From Adiantum capillus-veneris (lineage: Eukaryota > Streptophyta > Polypodiopsida > Polypodiales > Pteridaceae): 64,000 bases of DNA. The notes under the pieces are model-generated. The model searched no databases and was not told the origin of the DNA. It was given only the letters and a program-made list of their open reading frames with translations. Of this stretch, positions 34,916-48,229 are shown one piece after another (the stretch's first letter is position 1; every line of letters begins with the position of its first letter). The stretch is from the NCBI GenBank assembly GCA_014529385.2, contig JABFUD020000315.1, forward strand, positions 1 through 64,000, read 5' to 3'. The position numbers were made by a program, and so were the translations under genes.

Positions 34916-35790
34916 CAGTGAGAGAAATGGAATTACTTATTGCATAGCATTAAAATTGTAATGTTACGATCAATTGATCACTTAGACGTTGAATGTAGGT
35001 GCAACCAACACAAAACAATGGCTACATTTACAATCATAACATATATGTGTGTACATATATTTTTTTTTATACATTTATGTAGGCACTAAGTACGGGAGCA
35101 TAGCACCCGAAGGTTAGACGCTTCCTCTTGGGTATAGTCCTTTTTTAATTGTGGCATTGCAGTCATTGATCCGCTCATGCGTGGATTACCGCAATGCACC
35201 TTTGGTTTTACCACGGTTGATATTGCGATGATATCTAAAGAGGTGTAGTTGACCTTTGGCACTACTAGCCTCTACTTATGTCTACTAGTATGTATATGTA
35301 TCTACGTGTTTGTGTACTAATATATATATATCCTTTGGGAGAGAATTGTAATGTTACAGTCAATTGATCACTTAGACGTTGAATCTAGGTGCAGCCAACA
35401 CAAAACGATGGCTACATTTACAAACCATAGCATATGTATGTGTGTACATATATATTTGTTTATGCATATATGTAAGCACTAAGTACGGGAGCATAGCACC
35501 CAAAGCTTAGACGCTTCCTCTTGGGTATAGTCCTTTTTTTAATCGTGGCGTTGCGGTCATTGATCCACTCATGCATGGATTACCGCAATGTACCTTTGTT
35601 TTTACCACAGTTGAGACTGCGATGATATCTAAAGAGATGGAGTTGACCTTTGGCACTACTAGCCTCTACTTAGGTCTACTAGTATGCATATGTATCTACG
35701 TGTTTGTGTGCTAATATACTTGTGTACAATATATTTATAGATGAGTGAGTAGGGTGAAAAGCTTTATCTTATATTGCTCTTTGTAAATTA

Positions 35791-37395
35791 GATGTCAAAC
35801 GAGAGAGCAACTGGTGAGGAGCAGCTAGCTGGCTCTCCTTTTGGTTGGTTCACATCTCAGGTGGGCTCCCACCGAGGCAGGACATCACCTCTAGTGGACC
35901 CGAGTCTTGAGTCAGTGAGAACAAGCAAAGAAATAAAGAATGTTTCTACGTAGTTAACCCTAAACCATGAGTGTCATAGGTTTTTTTTTGTTATTTGCAG
36001 GCATGGCCATCCTACACCTACCCTTCTCAAGTTCCTCCACCTGTCGTAGATCCTAACTTTCAGTGGGCTATCTCTTTACGAGAGCAGTACCTCCATTTGA
36101 TGGAGGATTTGTTTGGCTACTACACTCTGCAGCAGCAGCTTGCGACCTACAACATTTCTCCGTAGACTACACCATGGGGGAGTCAGGGAGGGACTCCTTA
36201 CTTATAGAGCCTTGCACCGACAATACCTCCCTATACTCTCCCTTCCTATCGTCCTACTCCTATTCCATCGCAAGGTCCTACTCCCCTTGCATCGCAAGGT
36301 CCTACTTCCATGGCATCAGAGGGTCCTATACCACTCCACTCGGCTCGTGCTTTGCCAGAACATCGTCGACGGACTTCCTCTGGCAACGCGCGTTGACGCT
36401 TGTCTCATGGCAGCGAGCGCCGTGAGAGACGAAGCGGCAGTGGATCTTGTGATTTTGCATGTTTTGGTAGTGGCGGGGGAATGGAGTCCCCATTTTTAGA
36501 GCATGTCACCCCTGATGCAAAGGACGAGGATACTGACGCACCCATGCCAGACACGCATGGACGCTACTACAGGGTTAAATATGGCAGGGAGGTGGATTTT
36601 GGCACAGGACAGGATAGGGCATTTCTACGCTATCTACAAATTCTTTTACATTCAACGTGTAAGAAATGTTTTATAAATTTTAGAGGCTAACTACTCGATC
36701 ATGCACGATACATTGAGGACGCTCTGCTAGCTAGATTTCCAAACGCCCTCGATCAACGTTTTTCACAACAATGGTTGGAGGGCTACATAAAGACATTTTT
36801 GAAAAACAAGCAGTCTAGTATGCAGTTGTAGCAGCCAACCAGGTCAAAGATCAAGACAGGATTTACCGCGGTGGAAACATGACAGACGCAGAGTGGGAGT
36901 GGGCAATTTAAGAGAAGAGCGATCAAGCTGCAACGGGCTCATCATACAGACAACAACGTGAGGCTCACGCAAGACAAACTCCACGCACTATGGCTAAGGA
37001 GGGAAGGGAGCTTGGAAGGATAAATATGTAATATAAGAGTAATTGAATTATAATGTCGATCGGTGATTCTAAAAATTGTAGTTGATGATTTGGTATTGTT
37101 ATTGCTAAGTTAGGAAAATACCACTCTCTCTTGACCAACTAGAGAGATGGTCAAGTATTGAGAGCGACATTCAGAATTTGATACTTGGCGATGGTTGTTC
37201 GAAAACAACCACATCTCTCACGAGCAATCAGAGGCGGTGGTGGGACCACTACAAGCGGTAAGTTTAAACAAGTAATTTTGTATCAATTGTCTTTAGTTGT
37301 TGATAGTTGTTGAATTTGGTTTGGGTTTATGTAGAGTCAAAGTAATCCAACATACATGCCTCTGGACAACGACGAGATGGAGGAGGCCGATTAGA
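35791..37395 (+). pseudogene. Decayed CACTA-type transposon ORF (right copy)
   Basis: Exon-like blocks on the plus strand. The first, from 35791, starts MSNERATGEEQLAGSPFGWF and is followed by a possible intron ending TTATTTGCAG at 36000. The next starts AWPSYTYPSQVPPPVVDPNF and is Pro-rich, with several frames to about 36690. Further on come LLARFPNAL...WLEGYIKTF and RIYRGGNMTDAEWEWA, and a short end block ending MPLDNDEMEEAD about 37395. Multiple stops are present. The arrangement resembles the proteins that accompany CACTA transposons (Ptta/En/Spm type), judged mainly by its position between CACTA subterminal regions. No DDE domain is visible. Confidence 0.45.
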
Positions 37396-37596
37396 TAGAA
37401 AAATGTTTTGTCCAAACTTTCGTAAAGTTCCAATGTGGCACAATGTATATACAACTATTTACTTTTTATTGTAACTTTTTTGAATAGTTGATCTTCTATA
37501 TTTTTAATTGTCAATGTAAAGTAAATTTAATTTCAATTCTTTGGTATTTTTTATACTCTTTCAAAAGACAATTGATGTTTCATTGTTTTATGCAGG

Positions 37597-37664
37597 TCAA
37601 AAATAAAGGTGCTCATTTGGGCCACCCAAAATTGGGTGGCCCAAATGAGCACCTTTATTTTTGA
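37597..37664. repeat. Perfect 33 bp stem hairpin (right copy)
   Basis: Counterpart of 1988-2055. The stem is perfect in this arm too, and the two loop bases are complementary to the left copy. Confidence 0.9.
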
Positions 37665-37959
37665 ATTAGCGTGTAGCGGTAATAAGCGTGGTAATAAACA
37701 TTGCAACTAAAGCGGTAATACCTGCGGGTATATTGCCATGACTATTACCGCACTTATTGCTGAGAAACCACTATCGCATACATAGCCGCGATTATTTCCA
37801 CCCCCGCAGATTTTTCTCTCTCCTTTTTCCTTTGTTTTTTTGTGGCAATGTTAGCGGTTATAGACACCTCCTCTTATAGTGTAAGACAGAGAAAATAAGA
37901 TATGATATTTAGTAGGATTGTACACAAGATGGAAATCTGAGATGTGATGGTAATGAATA

Positions 37960-38553
37960 CCTATAGAGATTTAAAGACTAGATTGTAACATCATTATTTC
38001 ATAACACAATAATATTTAATGTTTTTTGGAACCATTAATAAACATAAAAGTCAATGCCATATCACCCTCAAGAAAACAGACAAGCGGAGAGCCCAAATAA
38101 AGTTTTATGTACAGTGCTCACCAAAATTATAGATGAATCAAGAGCAAACTAGGACCAGGAGCTACATTTAGCTCTTTTGGCATATCAGGTAGCATAGAAA
38201 ACAAAACTCGCAACAACAATCTCTATTTGGTGTTTGGGATTAATGTCATATTGCACATAGAATTCTTAGTTCCCACACTAGGAGTAGCCAAAAATTTAGG
38301 ATGGATTGGACATGAACAGTCGGAGATGACTATTTGATTAATGAGGTTAGATGAATTGAAACTCAAGGCTATTGCAACCATCTATACACAAAAACAACAA
38401 ATTAAAGGTTTTCATGATCAACACATAGTAAACGAGGATTTTCAAAAGGAGGACTATGTATTAGCCTATACCTTGAATCATCACTCCAAGAAATTTAAAA
38501 AGCAAGGAAATGGCCCATTTGTGATCAACAACATATCACCTAGTGCAGCCTGA
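37960..38553 (+). pseudogene. Ty3/gypsy integrase C-terminal remnant (right copy)
   Basis: Plus-strand frames contain PNKVLCTVLTKIIDESRAN (about 38090-38150), then a 70-codon frame at 38341-38553 starting MRLDELKLKAIATIYT and containing QKEDYVLAYTL and GPFVINN. Stops and a frameshift near 38065 disable it. About 150 bases of its upstream part recur at 42139-42298. Confidence 0.7.
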
Positions 38554-38866
38554 TGTCTAACTGGATCAATGGTTGCAGCTTAAAGAGATCATTTACCGCT
38601 CACTACTAACATGCTAGGCAAGATTCATCAAGCAAAGAAATGGAAGAAAATTTCTCAAGCCATCCACGACCATGTCCAGGAGGAAGCAAATTTGTTGATT
38701 TTTAAATCGTAAAGAATGGCACAACACAGCTCCAATTCGACAATTAAAAACCCCATCTCCTCCTATCGAGGCAATTTAGACAGGGCCAAATTGTCTTGAT
38801 GGTATGGATATACGGATCAATATATAGCTAACACATGGATCAACAGAAAGAGAACTTGTAGATATG

Positions 38867-39222
38867 GATGCACATAACGATTCCATGAAGTATTCGACAT
38901 ACCTCACGCTATCAGATGAGATATTTATACCAATGAAGATCGAGCTGAGAGCAACCAACAAAGGCACAATGGTTAGCTTAGGACAAGCTAACATATCAAT
39001 CAACATTGACGCAACCACTGTCCACATCAACTCCACATAATGGACAACAATGATCTCAATGAAGCACTTATCTTAGGAGTCTCGTGGTGGATACAAACGT
39101 ATGAAGCCATTCAAGATTGGCGATATGACACCCTAAAGTTCAATCTGCGCACTAGTCCTGTAATTGGACACTTAAGTGTCCTGTTTTCCTTCCAAGTTTT
39201 GGCAATTTATTTGTCAAGCTAG
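38867..39222 (+). other. Coding-like segment of unknown function (right copy)
   Basis: Mirrors 560-800, with frames containing YLTLSDEIFIPMKIELRA and, from 39040, MDNNDLNEALILGVSWW. The second frame runs across the boundary of the TTAA element at 39150, so its end is not native. No family recognised. Confidence 0.25.
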
Positions 39223-40383
39223 AAAGAAGTTTTTTATACCTTATTTCTACCATAGGTTTTTTATGAGGCAAAGAAAACATTGGATTTTTCTCCATGTCAA
39301 TATACAATCCGTATAGATAGAATTCTGGTAAGTTCTAAGTCATAAATTTTAGTAAAATTTCAAGCTGTTTTGCCAAAAAAATCATAAAACTCTTATATCT
39401 TTTTTTAGAGATAGCCTTTTTTATATTTATAAAAGCCAAGTGTTAGCACTTACTGTTACAAAACCATGGAATGCACTTTAAAGACAAGTTTCCAAGTCAC
39501 ACGCAAGTCATAGACATAATTTCATACTTGAGCACGTGCTAAATAAGAGCATAATTTTGGTCTTCCAAAGGTCCCCTTATGGAATTGGGGTTGTTTTAGT
39601 GTAATTTGACAACTACAAATGACTTTATATGTTGAAACCAAGAAACTACGTATTTTTTGGGCTCCTTAACTCAAATAAATCTCATTGCTTGAACTCTATC
39701 TTTAATATTTTATCATGCAAAAACTCTTGAAAATCTTGAGTCTCTAGAATAACATTAAAACCAAGGTTTTGGACACCCCAGTTGTGTATGTACCACGTAC
39801 TTTGATACAACTAGTTGATCTACATAGAAAGTTAGATATTATTTGCGGTTTCGAATGCTTATGTCTCAAGAATGAAAATATCAAAATTCTCTCTTATGCA
39901 GTTTTGAATATTTTAAATAATCCAATAATTGTTGCATACCAAAGCCCTTCTACTTGCCACCTTGAGTCCTCAATGGAAAGGGTAAGCAATGTATCACTTT
40001 CTAAAACTCTCAAATACATCAAAAACATATTTTTCTTTGTATACAACGATATGAATGAAATGGCTATATCAAACACATAGAACTTTCCATTATTTCATAT
40101 ACTCCCAAGTCAATTTTTTTGAACGTGAAACTTTCAATTATCTATAGCAAAACTGTGAAATGACACCATCAATCATAGTCTTACAAGGGTCAATTTGATG
40201 AGTATAGTTCTTCATCATGGTAGATTCTAAAATGCAAGGTTATATTTTTAAAAGATCCTCTAGTTAACATATCTAAGCATATCAAGAGGGTTTTCTTAAA
40301 TAAACCGTCTAATGCAAGTAGCATTTAATTTAAATTTATAAAAAAAGGACACTTAAGGGTCTTCTTTTGGTACCAAACTAGTG
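39150..40383. mobile_element. Second TTAA-family DNA element, 1.23 kb, spanning the outer palindrome limit
   Basis: Left end CACTAGTCC followed by GGACACTTAAGTGTCC; right end GGACACTTAAGGG...ACCAAACTAGTG, with TTAA just outside on the right (40384-40387) but TGCG on the left. The ends resemble those of the 1320 bp element (CACTAG, TTGGTA, GGACA..AAGTGTCC), so both belong to one family. Identity with the left arm ends inside this element at about 39594. A 103-codon frame (39769-40080) and a minus-strand one are not recognised as transposases. Confidence 0.6.
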
Positions 40384-40387
40384 TTAA

Positions 40388-42138
40388 GGGCACCTCGTAT
40401 GTCACTTCATTGGCACCAACATATCATTTTTGGAATGTGGACCAAGTACAACTAGAATCACAGTCTGCATTGCGGCCTATATAACCTCACAAATCCAAGG
40501 AAAATAAATCAAAAAAGTTTGGATAAAGAAATCAATAATGACAACGAGCCTAAAGCAGATGTGGCTACCCAAGCCACCAAATTCAAAGGAGCCTTCCATC
40601 TCAATCCAGCCACATTCCATAGGAAACGGAATCCTCAATGCGGTTATACTTGGAAAAAGAAATCCACACAGGAGACCAACACTTTATTTAGTTAACCCAA
40701 GTACAAATAGATTTCAGAATCCAAATCAACCAAACCACCACCAATAACCAATAAACCAACTTAGCAATAGAGACCCAAGCAACCAAAACGCAACAACCTT
40801 GGCAATCTGCACAACCAAACTACACGTGGGTACAAAAAGCTATGCCTAGCGAAATGATTACCCACCAAAAGTACTCACAAAACCAACCATCAAAGAATGA
40901 TCATGAGCATGCCATTTACAAAAGCTTTTTTTAAAACAACACAATTTAGATAGAACCTTGCCAATGAAAACCTTTGCACAATTGGTTCATTATCCGCCTA
41001 ATGCACATCATATTGTTACCCAATTCCGTGTCTTCCTTACACATAATAGGGACACATTCCACGGCCTTGCATAGACATGCTGTTTGTGCCCAGGCACATT
41101 GCACAAACCTTCGTCTGGGATGACTCAGGATGGGAAGTGGGGAGTAATAGTAGCTTGAGATGCTTGTTGCAAGATCTAAAGCTGCAAGATGATGAGTGTT
41201 TTGTCACTAAAATGTTTTTTTTTCTTTTAGTAATATTTAACTCTTATTAGGCATACTAATGAGCCATAACAACAAATCTTGACAGACATGATGTCTAGAA
41301 TTAGAGTATATATATAGAGTGTATGGAATAATTTTGGCTAAATTATTGACCAAATAATACTAATTTTTAGTAATTTTCTTATCTTTTTAAACTAATAAGG
41401 ATCAAAAATTAAAAAACAAAGCTAGAAAATGAGGAATGAAGTTTTGAAAACAAACATTTGAATTTGCAAAGCAAGAGCTCAACACTCAACACTCCGCGTA
41501 GGCAGGGAGAAAATAGGAAAAATTGGGAAGGATAGAGATCATTTGCATTCTATCACACACACACACACACAGCTTTTGAGGTAGAGCTATAAGCTACCAG
41601 TTTTTCATCTACTACGGACACTCATAGGCCTCTTACCCCACCAGATTTCATAGGTATGAACCTTAACTAAGCAAGATCAATTGTGAATGGTTCAAAAATC
41701 ATCAAAATATCTGCACAAATCAAATGTAAGATAGGGATTTTGTAAATTTTTAGGGGCCCATCAAGATATCAAATGATATCGAGATTCAAAAACATTTTAC
41801 CAATGAATTCCCCACAAAGGGCAAAATCTTGCCATGCAACCACAGTCCACAAAGAGGATGGAACATGGATCACGATATATCCATGTTCCCCCATTGCCAA
41901 AATCAATCATTTTTTTGGCTGTGAGATCCGCACGCCGCCGCTTAACCATTGTTCTTTGAGAGATTTCAAATGTTGCTTGTGATCCATGTACCCTAAAATT
42001 CAAGATGTGTGCAAAATTGGACCCACAACTAGATAGGACATTGGGGGTAGCACCCTGCAAATTTGAGAGGAAATGTACATAGGACAACCACAAAACCTTG
42101 GTAAAACAAAAAACCAGTTTGCAAATTGAGATTTTAAT
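40388..42138. other. No firm gene; possible decayed retroelement
   Basis: One plus-strand stretch near 40535-40690 reads like protein in two frames (for example KADVATQATKFKGAFHLN), and an Asn/Gln/Pro-rich frame lies at 40538-40747; both are short. A (CA)n tract lies at about 41552-41571. A 98-codon minus frame at 41797-42093 overlaps a plus frame, and neither resembles a known family. I cannot name a feature with confidence. Confidence 0.35.
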
Positions 42139-42298
42139 TTAGAGAGATATTGGTATTTAGTGGGGTGTACACGAGATGGGAATTTGAGATGTGATGGTAA
42201 TGAATACCCATAGAGATTTAAAGGATGGATTGTAACATCATTATTTCATAACACATCAACATTGTATGTTTTTTTGAGCCATTAAAAAACATAAAAGT
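42139..42298 (+). repeat. Extra copy of a gypsy integrase piece outside the palindrome
   Basis: Nearly the same as about 37905-38056 in the right arm: GATGTGATGGTAATGAATAC, then AGATTTAAAG, TTGTAACATCATTATTTC and CATAAAAGT follow in the same order and orientation. Homology ends at AACATAAAAGT, where the right arm continues into the PNKVLCT block. It is therefore a truncated, independent copy. Confidence 0.75.
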
Positions 42299-42554
42299 GA
42301 ATAAAGTACATGTCTTTATTCGATGGTCAAGTACATTATTTATTGTTGGCTTCTTAAAAAGTGGTAGACATGGTTAAAAAATGTGCGAAGGAAGTGAAAA
42401 ATAAGCTACTTCTTCCCATCAAGCATGAAATTCACATGAATGGCCTGGAACATCAATAATCATCAATTAGAAACACTATAAAAATCTCATCAATATTATC
42501 ATTAAAAGGTTTAACAAATATATTGCATCAATGAGGCTTCAAGTAAAGCTTACA

Positions 42555-44786
42555 TCAAGAGGTAAAGGGAACAAAACTCCATTGGCTTCTAGTATTAGAC
42601 GAACTTGTAGCTTCACGTAAGGTAAGAGGATGGTTATAAGCAGCGTTTTGGTACTCATTGTCCGGTGGAAGAAACCAATGTAGTTTGCTATCACTATTTG
42701 CAAGATTTATGGCAAGGTATCTCTGTCCATTACTCAATGATCGATCCTCGGACCAGACAAAGTTGTAATCAAGAGGATCAAACTCTGTTAATATGACCTA
42801 TGTAGGACCAAAAATAAATATTTATAAATATTCATTTGTTGAAATGTGATAAACAATTGGTGGCTCACATATAAAATATTATTCATAATTAAAACTATAG
42901 GTTAGCATGAATAGGAAGTGCAGTGGGCTATGTGATCTCATATGATTATTCAAGAAATAAGAAAATGTAAACCATACCTTATCTCCTGGTTTTGTGGATC
43001 CTTTTAAAGCTTTTCCATTCATCTTACTAATGATAAAGAATGAAGAGTTCGAATCTTCGAGTGGACTCGCAGCAGGCACTTTATACCAAACCTAAGGCCA
43101 TCATCAAGTAATATGTCTAATTATGTGTACAACGGTGGAGTGTGTACATAAAAATATAAAATCATATCTAAAAAATTACTTTCATAATCCCAATGTTTGA
43201 AATGCTCTAGCTATACACCTTAACATGACAACATAATCAGGTTAATTTGACAAAGTTGTCACACGTCATCTTGAGATTAATGAGGCCCATCTAATCAAAT
43301 TTTGAAGAAGAGGTGGAAAAAAAGGTCTGACATGTATAGATCTGTTTCTAGTTTTAATGTTCTATTTAAAATGTCTCTATTTCTTTAAATGGGTGGATAC
43401 TTGAACACATTAGGGTCAAAATATAAATGTGAGGTACACCCTCAATGCTTGCAACAAGTTCAAGATTCACCTAGAGACGCTTCTCAAGATTGCCCCTAGT
43501 CAAAGAATGGTGGCATCAATTGATGCATTATTTTTACTACTATAGAGTTTAGAGTTACTCAAGTTGAGCTCCTCCTCACCTTTGGGACCATAATGAATTT
43601 GTAGGAGAATTTGCTTGGACTATTTTCGTGACATATCAAATACAAATTAATTCGTATGGCTATCCAAAAACCATATGTAGCTAGTTCTATCATTAGATTG
43701 CAGTTTTGGAAGTTGATGGAAGTTTTGTGACAATTTGTAACATATAACATAGCTAGTTTTTTTATTTTTTAAGAGAAAAAGTAAGTGTTTACTTTAGAGG
43801 GTTGATAACATGGAAAGAGGAATGTACTACCTCTTGCACTCCATTTGTGTTTGCTTGATTGACTCCAACTACTCCAAGCTCGTTATTGAAAGAGCCCGCA
43901 CCAGAGGTGAATGTTACGTCCGTATGAGGTGGTTTAGCAACAAGAATCTGGCTAACCCATTGTGATTGGAGAATATAGGCCTTTGGAACTGGAGGCATGA
44001 CATACATTAGTTGATTTGAGTCTTTCATAATTTATTATCTGTGAACCCTCTCTATCAAGTGTGTTTAAGGTCCTTGTATATACAGTGGATCGTTCATGAA
44101 AAAACCCAATGGTATCCTTGATACTGATATCCATTATTTCAAGCCCAAGTGAGGAAATGAGAGAGACAACGGGGAGAGATCGAGTTACCGAAAGCCTCGA
44201 GGGTCCACGTCCCTGTAGCAGAGGAGGAGGAGGCGTTGAGAATGGCAGCAACACCCTCGCCTGGTTTTGGAGCGGACGCCCCAATGCCAAGCCTCAAGGG
44301 CATCTGAAGAGCCACCGAGAAGATGGTCACGTACTCCGACGAGGAGGAAACTGCGCGCAGTGTCCACGCGGTGGTCAGGGTGGTGTCTTTAGAGCGATCG
44401 TACTCAGTGAAGAGAGACACTACACAATCAATATTACTTCTCATGCCTGATACTAAATCGAGATCATATAAACCAAAAAGCTATACTTCACTACAAAGCA
44501 AGGCGCTCTACTGATCCCAAGCTAGGCGCTCTTCTGTTGGTGAGGGCTCTACTGATCCCAAGCTAGGCTCGTAATGGGAGGTCCAGTTTCATTTCGTGCA
44601 TGATCATATATGATTAGCTGTGAGTGATGTACGTAACAGTAACAGTACATGAGAAGGCGTGGCATCGGCGTCCGCTTGAGAGCCGCCTTAGAGCCGTTGT
44701 TGATGAGGGCAAAACGCTGGATTGCCTGCCTTGTCCTCCGTTAAATCTCCACCAGTCGTCCTTGTACCACACCTGCAACTCGTGCA

Positions 44787-44824
<38 letters not shown>

Positions 44825-44990
44825 GCTGTGAGTGATGTACGTAACAGTAACAGTACATGAGAAGGCGTGGCATCGGCGTCCGCTTGAGAGCCGCCTTAGA
44901 GCCGTTGTTGATGAGGGCAAACGCTGGATTGCCTGCCTTGTCCTCCGTAAATCTCCACCAGTCGTCCTTGTACCACACCTGCAACTCGTG

Positions 44991-45037
<47 letters not shown>

Positions 45038-45150
45038 ATGAACACACACATTTCACACACTCCTTCATTTATACCTGAAATGGGTTATCACTGTCTTCCG
45101 CTTCCAGGATGCGGAACAGTGTCGAATGGTGTGATTCTAGGGCGATATTG
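42555..45150 (-). CDS. Two-domain EUL-type (Euonymus-related) lectin gene, multi-exon
   Basis: Carbohydrate-binding protein of the plant EUL family. Exons inferred from GT..AG sites, 5' to 3': one ending 45075 (...LFRILEAEDSDNPFQ); one starting 44978 (VWYKDDWWRFTEDKAGNPAF); 44189-44419 (contains SLFTEYDRSKD, ends TWTLEAF); 43831-43988 (PKAYILQSQWVSQ to NTNGVQE); 42978-43091 (VWYKVPAASPLEDSN to KPGDK); and 42555-42797 (VILTEFDPLDYNFVWSEDRS to QWSFVPFTS, stop). The phases agree for the last four exons. The VWYK...FALINNG...ALK, V.L.E.DP..FVWSEDR and C-terminal W.F.PF patterns are those of EUL domains, occurring twice. The first exon's start and the donor of the second exon are unresolved. The second exon is tandemly duplicated. 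EUL proteins are usually cytoplasmic/nuclear and stress-related (family knowledge). It is the best candidate for a working host gene here, but the gene may be damaged by the duplication. Confidence 0.75.
44624..45032 (-). repeat. Tandem duplication of a lectin exon with intronic (CT)n
   Basis: A unit of roughly 200 bp (GAGTGATGTACGTAACAG to TGCAACTCGTGCAG plus a CT tract) occurs twice: about 44620-44820 and 44827-45032. Each contains the exon read on the minus strand from GTGTGGTACAAG (starts 44772 and 44978). The copy nearer the rest of the gene (44772) has two single-base insertions relative to the other, shifting its frame. The copy at 44978 is open. Confidence 0.88.
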
Positions 45151-45159
45151 TGTGTGTGT

Positions 45160-45520
45160 GTGTGGTGTGTATGGTGTGTGTGTGGTGAGAGAGAGAGAGA
45201 GAGAGCTCTTATAAGTTATGCCTTCTAACAGCAGAAACTCGGATATGCTGGCTGAAGCTGGGCCTGTAAGGCTACTTATACATACAAGGAAAAGTGCGCG
45301 ACTTGGGATGATGGAAGTTACTGAGCAGTGAATTCCAGCTCACTGCATTATAACTTCTAAGGATAAGAACATGTGCGCGGGTACTAGTGTGTCATCATCG
45401 ATTCCTCACGGGCCTTGTCAGTCAATATAGCAGGTGATGTGGCCCTTCTCTCACGAACGGCCGCGTGGCGCCCCGTCATATGACTTTCAAAAGTTGTCAC
45501 ATGGAGTACGTATAACTTTC
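45160..45520. other. Intergenic DNA, short TG/GA tracts
   Basis: A (TG)n tract at about 45148-45185 and (GA)n at 45187-45205, then unremarkable sequence. The lectin promoter or further 5' exons could lie here, but none could be recognised. Confidence 0.4.
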
Positions 45521-45599
45521 AAAATTGTCCTTTGAGTCATATTGTCACATGGGCCAATTCCATTTAGCAGTGCATGGAGAGAACAGCAAACATATGATC

Positions 45600-46330
45600 A
45601 ACAATCTACGTGGCAGGGCCAGGGAGCGCATCTCTCCAAATGCAATCACCTATGCTTGCTTCTCGAAGGCACGTGGCAACTTGCAAGACGCTGAGATGGG
45701 CAAAAGAGCTCATGATGATATTGTTAGTTAGGGGCTGTTGAAAAAAACATTATGCTTGGCATTGCCTCCGTCGACACGTATGCCAAATGTGGCAACGCCA
45801 CTGGGAAGCGAAACTAGGGCATCGCTCCATATGCAATTACGTATGCGTTCCTCTTGAAGGCATGTGGCGCTACGCAAGACATTGATATGGGTAAACAAAT
45901 TTACGATGATATTGTTAGTCAAGGGTTGCACAAAAGAGAATTTGTGCTTGGCATTGTCTTGGTCGACAAGTATGCCAAATATGGTGTACTTCAAAAAGCA
46001 CAGAAAGTGCTTGTGGAGCTTCTTGTATAGAATGTTGACTCTTGAAACACACTAATTGCAGGATATGTAGAACACAGATAGGGCGAGGAAGATGCGATGT
46101 ACTTCAAAAAACACAAGGAGTTGACTATCCGGAATGTTAACTCTCAGAATGCACTCATTGTGGGATATGCCAAACATGCGCAGGGCCAGGAAGCTCTGGA
46201 CTGTTCTTAGTTGATGCAAAGCAAGAACATCTCTCCAAATCCAAGCATAGCATCTATGCTTGCGTCTTGAAGGCATGTCGCAATTTGGAAGATGCTATGA
46301 TGGGCAAAGAACTCATCGTGATATACTATT
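45600..46330 (+). pseudogene. Pentatricopeptide-repeat (PPR) gene remnant
   Basis: Plus-strand frames carry several PPR-like blocks: ISPNAITYACFSKARGNLQ with EMGKRAHDDIV (45625-45730), then after a stop a VDTYAKCGN-like stretch in another frame; IAPYAITYAFLLKACG with MGKQIYDDIVSQG (about 45820-45930); LVDKYAKYGVLQKAQKVL (to 46028); and NALIVGYAKHAQGQEAL (about 46145-46200). The pattern fits PLS-class organelle RNA-binding PPR proteins (family knowledge). Multiple stops and shifts make this a non-functional fragment. No start, transit peptide or C-terminal DYW domain is visible. Confidence 0.7.
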
Positions 46331-48200
<1,870 letters not shown>

Positions 48201-48229
48201 CTACTGAAAATTTGATACCGTATCCAAAC

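Larger units (their letters stand above)
34916..37881. mobile_element. CACTA (En/Spm) transposon remnant, right copy
   Basis: Reverse complement of 1771-4736, ending CTTATAGTG at 37881. It contains the tandem subterminal units (about 34950-35320 and 35345-35720), the ORF remnant and the 68 bp hairpin (37597-37664). Confidence 0.65.
21641..39594 (-). repeat. Right arm of the giant inverted repeat
   Basis: Reverse complement of 61-18134. The inner limit is the CTTACC at 21641, matching GGTAAG ending at 18134; beyond it the arms diverge. The outer limit is near 39594, where close identity to the left arm stops. Sequence further out still resembles positions 1-60 loosely. Some frames broken in one arm are open in the other: a 176-codon frame is continuous only at 31000-31530, and the zinc-finger island is open at 34127-34190 but shifted at 5690. 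The copies have therefore decayed independently since duplication. Confidence 0.95.

Noticed and set aside
1-39594. Plastid-type inverted repeat
   Set aside because: Plastid inverted repeats carry rRNA and tRNA genes. None is visible, and the arms are full of nuclear transposons.
1-39594. A single giant transposon (Maverick or terminon-like) with 18 kb terminal repeats
   Set aside because: No DNA polymerase, capsid, protease or shared integrase module was seen. The arms are a mosaic of unrelated, separately decayed elements.
1-39594. Pure assembly duplication artefact
   Set aside because: Arms differ by substitutions, indels and frame states. A haplotype mis-join cannot be fully excluded without reads, so this remains a caveat.
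44620-45040. CRISPR or tandem array
   Set aside because: Only two units, each containing an exon and a CT tract. It is an exon duplication.
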